Assembly (NCBI GenBank): GCA_030526485.1
Contig: JAUNCS010000021.1
Span: 1-34,767 of the forward strand
Source: Erysipelotrichaceae bacterium
Lineage (GTDB): Bacteria > Bacillota_I > Bacilli_A > Erysipelotrichales > Erysipelotrichaceae
DNA length: 34,767 nt
Direction: 5' to 3'
The notes beneath the pieces were generated by a model. That model was given only the letters and a program-made list of their open reading frames with translations, was not told the origin of the DNA and did no database searches. Positions 30,718 through 34,767 of the stretch are shown in pieces; the first letter of the stretch is position 1, and each line of letters starts with the position of its first letter. A program made the translations under genes and the position numbers.

Positions 30718-30751
30718 TATAATAGGTTTAATTAGCCTACTTGGCTATAAT
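30718..30751 (+). promoter_or_regulatory. Candidate -10 boxes for the membrane protein/HAD pair
   Basis: Two perfect TATAAT hexamers on the plus strand, at 30718-30723 and 30746-30751. Neither has a clear -35. The second would give a leader of about 25 bases before the ATG at 30783. Confidence 0.35.
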
Positions 30752-30782
30752 GGAAATAGAATATTTTAGAAGGACAAAAATT

Positions 30783-31307
30783 ATGAAAAATAAATTCGCA
30801 AATACTGAGCTTGAAGGCTTAAATATCTACCGTGACAGAAAGGGCCAAAAAGTCTATTTAGACCCCATCACTAAGAATGGCTATGTGATTCCACCAAATA
30901 AAGAAAAGACCTTCAAAGTCTTGGAAAACGTTGTATTATATACAGCCTTAACTGGTGTTGTTGCCTACGCCTTATTTGATTTCTCAATTATTGTGACAAT
31001 CATCATTATGGCAGCTGTCTTTGCCTTCCTGGAATTCAGATGGCGCAAATTTTTAAGCAACTGTACAATGATTACCAAGTTTAAACCAGTTAAAAAGAAT
31101 GAATCAGAAATCTACTCTTCACCTGATTCAATGATTATCTTAAAAATTGTTGCTTACTTGGCTGTAGCTTCATTATTAATTGTTACTGCCGTACTTGATA
31201 AGTCTGGCAACACTACAATGTTTGCTGTATCAATTGCGGTTGCTGTAGCTGCTGCCTTTATTGGCGTTAAATATATCACTATCCTATACGCAAGAAAGAA
31301 ACACTAA
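30783..31307 (+). CDS. Unknown membrane protein, 174 aa
   Basis: No family recognised. The ATG at 30783 has GAAGGA ahead of it; an upstream in-frame start at 30741 overlaps the promoter region and adds non-conserved-looking residues. The N-terminal 45 residues are polar and soluble (ELEGLNIYRDRKGQKVYLDP, NGYVIPPNKEKTF). Four hydrophobic segments follow in two pairs, about 46-62, 64-84, 116-135 and 139-160, joined by a basic cytoplasmic loop with WRKFLSNCTMI. The C-terminus YARKKH is basic. It overlaps the HAD gene by one base (TAATG), so the two proteins are probably co-translated. No catalytic motif is visible. Confidence 0.78.
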   Translation: MKNKFANTELEGLNIYRDRKGQKVYLDPITKNGYVIPPNKEKTFKVLENVVLYTALTGVVAYALFDFSIIVTIIIMAAVFAFLEFRWRKFLSNCTMITKFKPVKKNESEIYSSPDSMIILKIVAYLAVASLLIVTAVLDKSGNTTMFAVSIAVAVAAAFIGVKYITILYARKKH

Positions 31308-31945
31308 TGATTAAAACACTGATATTTGATTTAGATAATACCTTAATCGACCGTCAAAGAGCTTTTAGAGAAATGCTTTACCGCAAGTTTAATGATCTGT
31401 TTGAAGATAAGGACTTAATTGATCAGATGGTAAATGACATTATGATCTGGGACAATAATGGTGCTGTTGAAAGAATAGTTGTTTTTAAAAGATGGGCTGA
31501 AAAATACAATGTTACCTGTATCAGTCCTGAAAAGCTGGAACAGGACTGGTCTAATGAATCAGGTTCTGTTGCCTTCTTATATGACGATGTAAGAGAAACA
31601 CTTACTGAACTTAAAAAGAAATATAAGATTGGTCTTTTATCTAATGGCAATACTCATTCCCAAAGAAGAAAGATCAATACTATTAAGATTGATGATTTAA
31701 TTGATTATTCCCTGGTGTCTGGTGAATATATCTGTAAGAAACCGGATGAAAGAATCTTCAAATACGTTTGTGAACAAATGGATTCTAAACCTGAAGAATG
31801 TATCTATATCGGCGATAGTTACCATATCGATGTTGAGGGTTCAAGAAATGCCGGTTTAAATCCTATCTTTGTCTCAAGAAAAGGCGAAGAATATAACGAT
31901 GTTACAACAATCTATCAAATAAAAGAGCTTCTGGATATTCTCTAG
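31307..31945 (+). CDS. HAD-superfamily hydrolase
   Basis: 212-aa haloacid dehalogenase-like phosphatase. Motif I FDLDNTLID gives nucleophile Asp8 and Asp10. A helical cap (class I) covers about residues 15-85. Motif II is LLSNGN, motif III the lysine in CKKPDERIF, motif IV YIGDSYHIDVEGSRNAG. Likely a small-molecule phosphatase; substrate is unknown. Coupled to the upstream membrane protein gene, and its stop codon lies in the loop of the terminator hairpin. Confidence 0.9.
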   Translation: MIKTLIFDLDNTLIDRQRAFREMLYRKFNDLFEDKDLIDQMVNDIMIWDNNGAVERIVVFKRWAEKYNVTCISPEKLEQDWSNESGSVAFLYDDVRETLTELKKKYKIGLLSNGNTHSQRRKINTIKIDDLIDYSLVSGEYICKKPDERIFKYVCEQMDSKPEECIYIGDSYHIDVEGSRNAGLNPIFVSRKGEEYNDVTTIYQIKELLDIL

Positions 31946-31960
31946 AAGCTCTTCTTTTGT
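31923..31960. terminator. Bidirectional terminator between the HAD gene and nagA
   Basis: Ten-base arms AAGAGCTTCT/AGAAGCTCTT (31923-31932, 31944-31953) with an 11-base loop. CTTTTGTTTATT follows on the plus strand and TTATTTG on the minus strand, so it can end both convergent units. Confidence 0.85.
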
Positions 31961-31967
31961 TTATTTC

Positions 31968-33107
31968 TTATTTCTGAGGCTTACCCATGCAGTAAGTCTG
32001 TTCTACTGAATAGTCATCATTTAAGACAACGATATCTGCATCCTTACCAACCTGGATAGATCCCTTACGATCAGCTACACCAATACAAGTTGCTGGGTTG
32101 ATAGTAACTGAATTTAGGGCGTAGTTAAATGGTACCATAGCCTTTTCAACCAGGATTCTTAAACCCTTATTTAAGTTAAGAGTTGAACCAGCCAAGCCCT
32201 TAGTAGAAACTAAGTGAGCTGAACCATCTGGGTAGATTTCAATTTCATTGCCACCAAAGATATGATGAGAACCAATTGGAGTACCCTTAGCCATTAATGC
32301 GTCTGAAACCATGATTGAGTAATCAGGGCCCTTAGACATATAGAAGTTATTTAAAGCTGCATAAGTTGAATGGTTACCATCACAGATGATTTCACCATAC
32401 ATAGTTCTGAAACGATAAGCAGCACCAACTAAGCCATTAGCACGGTGATTGAATGGAGTCATACCATTGTAGACATGAGTCATTGACTTAGCACCATGAG
32501 CCCAAGCCATAGCAGCCTGTTCATAGGTTGCGTTAGAGTGACCGATAGAAACAGTTACACCATTCTTTGCACAATATTCAGTTAAAGCGAAGTCTTCATC
32601 AGTTTCAGTAGCCATAGTGATGTATTTGATATGGCCTTCTGCAGCTTCCTGATAAGCCTTAAACTGTTCAATTGTTGGCTTAACAATATACTGTTCAGGT
32701 TGAGCGCCCTTATATTTCATATCAAGGTAAGGACCTTCGAAGTGGATACCTAAGATTTCAGCACCCTCATAGCCCTCTCTCATTACCTTTGCCACATTCT
32801 TCACTGCACCAGTTAATACTTCAACTGATTGTGTAATAGTAGTAGCCAGGAAAGAAGTACAGCCTTCATCTACGATGCCCTTTGTCCATCTTCTTAAGCC
32901 TTCTTCATTTGCGTCATTAGTATCGAATTCATAAGCACCATGACAATGGATATCGATGAAGCCTGGGACAATTCTCTTTTCACCATAATCAACATCAACT
33001 TCCTTAGTACCATAGTCTAAAACGTTCTTGATTTTGCCGTCTTCCATTTCAATCTGAGCTGGGAAGAACTGGTCAGCGATCCATACCTGTTTACTTTGAA
33101 TGATCAT
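31968..33107 (-). CDS. nagA: N-acetylglucosamine/galactosamine-6-phosphate deacetylase
   Basis: Removes the acetyl group from GlcNAc-6-P or GalNAc-6-P. 379 aa from the ATG at 33107, which has AAGGAGAAT ahead; the longer in-frame start adds 30 residues with no family match. The amidohydrolase metal site is visible: His54 and His56 in FIDIHCHG, the Glu of HFEGPY, His in GHSNATY and THVYNGMTPFNHR, and the catalytic Asp in VSDAL. Position opposite kbaZ and near agaS suggests it may be the galactosamine-pathway enzyme (AgaA) as well as, or instead of, NagA; sequence alone does not decide. Confidence 0.93.
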   Translation of the reverse strand: MIIQSKQVWIADQFFPAQIEMEDGKIKNVLDYGTKEVDVDYGEKRIVPGFIDIHCHGAYEFDTNDANEEGLRRWTKGIVDEGCTSFLATTITQSVEVLTGAVKNVAKVMREGYEGAEILGIHFEGPYLDMKYKGAQPEQYIVKPTIEQFKAYQEAAEGHIKYITMATETDEDFALTEYCAKNGVTVSIGHSNATYEQAAMAWAHGAKSMTHVYNGMTPFNHRANGLVGAAYRFRTMYGEIICDGNHSTYAALNNFYMSKGPDYSIMVSDALMAKGTPIGSHHIFGGNEIEIYPDGSAHLVSTKGLAGSTLNLNKGLRILVEKAMVPFNYALNSVTINPATCIGVADRKGSIQVGKDADIVVLNDDYSVEQTYCMGKPQK

Positions 33108-33140
33108 AAAATTATTCTCCTTTTTGGATTCCTTACTTAT

Positions 33141-33146
33141 ATTATA
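33141..33146 (-). promoter_or_regulatory. Candidate -10 box of nagA
   Basis: Perfect TATAAT on the minus strand, 33 bases before the ATG. The -35 position (AAATGT) is poor. Confidence 0.45.
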
Positions 33147-33181
33147 GGGATTTATACTATTTAACATTTTATATATTTCAA

Positions 33182-33205
33182 AAACTAATTTATACAAATT
33201 AGTTT
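33182..33205. promoter_or_regulatory. Perfect 10-base inverted repeat between divergent nagA and kbaZ
   Basis: Arms AAACTAATTT and AAATTAGTTT around ATAC. It lies just upstream of the -35 positions of both divergent promoters, a placement suited to one regulator acting on both genes. Confidence 0.7.
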
Positions 33206-33232
33206 AGACAAAAAATATTGTAAACAATTCCT

Positions 33233-33238
33233 TATAAT
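33233..33238 (+). promoter_or_regulatory. Candidate -10 box of kbaZ
   Basis: Perfect TATAAT 28 bases before the ATG, with an A-rich and non-consensus -35 region, so activation by a bound regulator is plausible. Confidence 0.5.
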
Positions 33239-33266
33239 TAGGATAAAGAAATAGAGGTTTAAATTG

Positions 33267-34583
33267 ATGAAAAATGCATTACAAAGACTAGTTTCTATTC
33301 AAAAAGAAGGCAAGGCTGTTGGCATCTATTCTGCCTGTTCAGCTAATCCTTTCGTAATTGAAGCAGTATTAAGAAAAGGTAAAGAAGACAACAGTTGTGT
33401 TCTAATTGAATCAACAGCTAATCAGTGTGACCAGTTTGGTGGTTATACTGGTATGACTCCAAAAGATTTCAGAGATTTCGTATATTCTATCGCTGATGAA
33501 ATCGGCTTTGATAAAAACAGAATCTTCTTAGGTGGCGACCACCTTGGTCCTCTTACTTGGACTTCATTAAGTGAAGAAGACGCTCTAAAGAACGCTACAG
33601 ACCTGATCAAGGCTTATGTAGGTGCTGGTTTCACTAAGATTCACTTAGATACCTCAATGAAAGTAGCTACTGATGATCCAAATGTCAGACTATCTGATGA
33701 AATCATCTCTAAAAGAGGTGCTATGTTATGTAAGGTAGCTGAAGAAACTTATGCTGAACTATTAAAGGAAAATCCAGATGCAGTTGAACCAGTATATATC
33801 GTTGGTTCAGAAGTACCAATCCCTGGTGGTTCTCAATCTGCTGTTGATGAAGGTGTTCAGGTAACTAAGGTTGAAGACTTCAAGGCTACTATGGAAGCAT
33901 TCAAAGAAGCATTCAAGAATGAAGGTCTTGAAAGTGTTTGGGAAAGAGTATTAGCGGTTGTTGTTCAGCCAGGTGTTGAAGAAAAAGACTCAGGCTGTAC
34001 TGAATATGATAGAGAAAAGGCTAAGCACTTAGCTGCAGCTATCAAGGAAATCCCTGATATCGTATTTGAAGGCCACTCTACTGATTACCAGACAAAGATC
34101 AAATTAAGAGAAATGGTTGAAGATGGCGTAGCTATCCTAAAGGTTGGTCCTGGTCTTACATTTGCTGCCAGAGAAGGTTTATATGCCCTGTCATTTATTG
34201 AAGATGAAATGTGCAAGATCAATGGCTTGACTCCTTCAAACTTCAGAGATGTACTAGATGCTGAAATGTTAAAGAACGACAAGAACTGGAAGAAGCACTA
34301 CCATGGTACTGCTGATGAAATCGCTCTTAAGAGAAAGTATTCATTCTCAGACAGATCTAGATATTACTACACTACTGAGGCTGTAGAAAAAGCAATCAAT
34401 ACTATGATGGAAAATCTAAAGGATGGTTGCCAGTTAAATCTTCTATCACAGTTTATGCCAATCCAGTACACTAAGGTTAGAGAAGGTTCTTTAAAGAACG
34501 ATCCTAAGGAACTTGTACTAGATAGAGTTGGTAATACTATTGATGAATATCTATACGCTACTCATCAAAGCGAACTATTCTAA
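33267..34583 (+). CDS. kbaZ: KbaZ/GatZ-type tagatose-1,6-bisphosphate aldolase subunit
   Basis: 438 aa from the ATG at 33267 with AGAGG nine bases upstream. Family members (GatZ, KbaZ/AgaZ) are needed for full activity and stability of the class II tagatose-bisphosphate aldolase GatY/KbaY; they were once annotated as tagatose-6-phosphate kinases. Motifs: VGIYSACSANPFVIEAVL, LIESTANQCDQFGGYTGM, FLGGDHLGPLTW, HLDTSMKV, IVGSEVPIPGGS, FEGHSTDYQ and KVGPGLTFAAREGLYALS. It is full length. The catalytic partner is not in the window and a group II intron end begins about four bases past the stop, so any following operon genes are displaced. Some relatives have other epimerase-type activities, so the function is inferred from context. 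Confidence 0.9.
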   Translation: MKNALQRLVSIQKEGKAVGIYSACSANPFVIEAVLRKGKEDNSCVLIESTANQCDQFGGYTGMTPKDFRDFVYSIADEIGFDKNRIFLGGDHLGPLTWTSLSEEDALKNATDLIKAYVGAGFTKIHLDTSMKVATDDPNVRLSDEIISKRGAMLCKVAEETYAELLKENPDAVEPVYIVGSEVPIPGGSQSAVDEGVQVTKVEDFKATMEAFKEAFKNEGLESVWERVLAVVVQPGVEEKDSGCTEYDREKAKHLAAAIKEIPDIVFEGHSTDYQTKIKLREMVEDGVAILKVGPGLTFAAREGLYALSFIEDEMCKINGLTPSNFRDVLDAEMLKNDKNWKKHYHGTADEIALKRKYSFSDRSRYYYTTEAVEKAINTMMENLKDGCQLNLLSQFMPIQYTKVREGSLKNDPKELVLDRVGNTIDEYLYATHQSELF

Positions 34584-34586
34584 TAA

Positions 34587-34767
34587 ATAGAGTAGAGGGA
34601 GATTTTAAATAATCTCGCCCCTCTCATTGCACCGTACGTACGGGTCTCGTATACGGCGCTACATTTATATTTAAGTCACAAATTACTTAGCCAAGTAATA
34701 TTCAAGGGGATTAACCGATAGTGTAAATTAATCTGTGTAAGTTAGTTAAGAGCGTACGGCTTAGCTG
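34587..34767 (-). mobile_element. 3' end of a group II intron (domains V and VI), antisense to kbaZ, 5' part outside the window
   Basis: Read on the minus strand. Domain V is at about 34629-34660: lower stem GCGCCGTA/TACGGTGC after an AGC triad, upper stem TACG/CGTA, and the two-base CG bulge, the standard layout. Domain VI is at about 34590-34627: a long stem whose base pairs GAG with CTC and leaves one bulged A (complement of 34593), the branch point. The intron would end AT at 34587, seven bases from that A. Upstream, 34661-34767 looks like domain IV and holds a seven-base hairpin (34682-34699). I cannot identify a reverse transcriptase end; an 18-codon open stretch runs from the edge to a stop at 34711-34713 but matches nothing I know. 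Confidence 0.85.

Noticed and set aside
33108-33197. 30-residue N-terminal extension of NagA
   Set aside because: The added codons run over the nagA -10 box; the internal ATG has a good ribosome site and gives the normal family length.
34661-34767. C-terminal end of a group II intron reverse transcriptase
   Set aside because: All three minus-strand frames close within this stretch or lack maturase/HNH motifs; the open 18 codons at the edge are too few to assign.

Overview
The window is about 34.8 kb of AT-rich, densely packed bacterial chromosome with short intergenic gaps and mostly strong GGAGG-type ribosome binding sites. It looks like an anaerobic, fermentative low-GC Gram-positive, most plausibly Erysipelotrichia-like. 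Pointers to that are pyruvate phosphate dikinase, mannose-family PTS transport, CcpA-type cre-like sites, an Asp23 plus FakA pair, and an F-type ATPase whose c subunit resembles those of sodium-using anaerobes. The assignment rests on gene content and style only. No 16S, tRNA, prophage, IS or CRISPR is visible.

Layout from left to right. (1) 1-5966, minus strand: an rlmD fragment, an unknown membrane-anchored protein, ligA, fakA and an Asp23-family gene. (2) 6090-11762, minus strand: a five-gene maltodextrin operon (binding lipoprotein, two permeases, 4-alpha-glucanotransferase, ATPase), with a cre-like palindrome over its -35 box. (3) 11947-18490, minus strand: a complete atp operon in the order I, a, c, b, delta, alpha, gamma, beta, epsilon. 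(4) 18676-21306, plus strand: ppdK, divergent from atp. (5) 21379-23396, minus strand: a YgjV-like membrane protein, nagB and an unknown helical anchored protein. (6) 23489-34583: an amino-sugar region with PTS IIB-IIC-IID, a divergent AraC-type regulator, a GntR/ABC cassette, PTS IIA plus agaS, a membrane protein/HAD pair, nagA and kbaZ. (7) 34587 to the end, minus strand: the 3' end of a group II intron (domains V and VI), ending about 4 bases beyond the kbaZ stop codon and antisense to it.

How the genes may work together. The PTS genes, nagA, agaS and kbaZ fit uptake of N-acetylgalactosamine or galactosamine as 6-phosphates. The later steps would be deacetylation, deamination/isomerisation to tagatose-6-phosphate, and aldol cleavage. 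nagB adds the parallel glucosamine-6-phosphate exit to glycolysis. The kinase and the catalytic aldolase subunit are not in the window. The maltodextrin operon supplies a second carbon source. PpdK links PEP and pyruvate pools, and the ATPase sets the ion gradient.

The window is mostly conserved metabolism. I found no clearly new multi-gene system. The items most worth checking are the antisense group II intron end, the two-carboxylate c subunit, a run of genes without Shine-Dalgarno sequences (ligA, the unknown gene, rlmD, and the first atp gene), and dyad or tandem-repeat operators in the sugar and GntR/ABC promoters.
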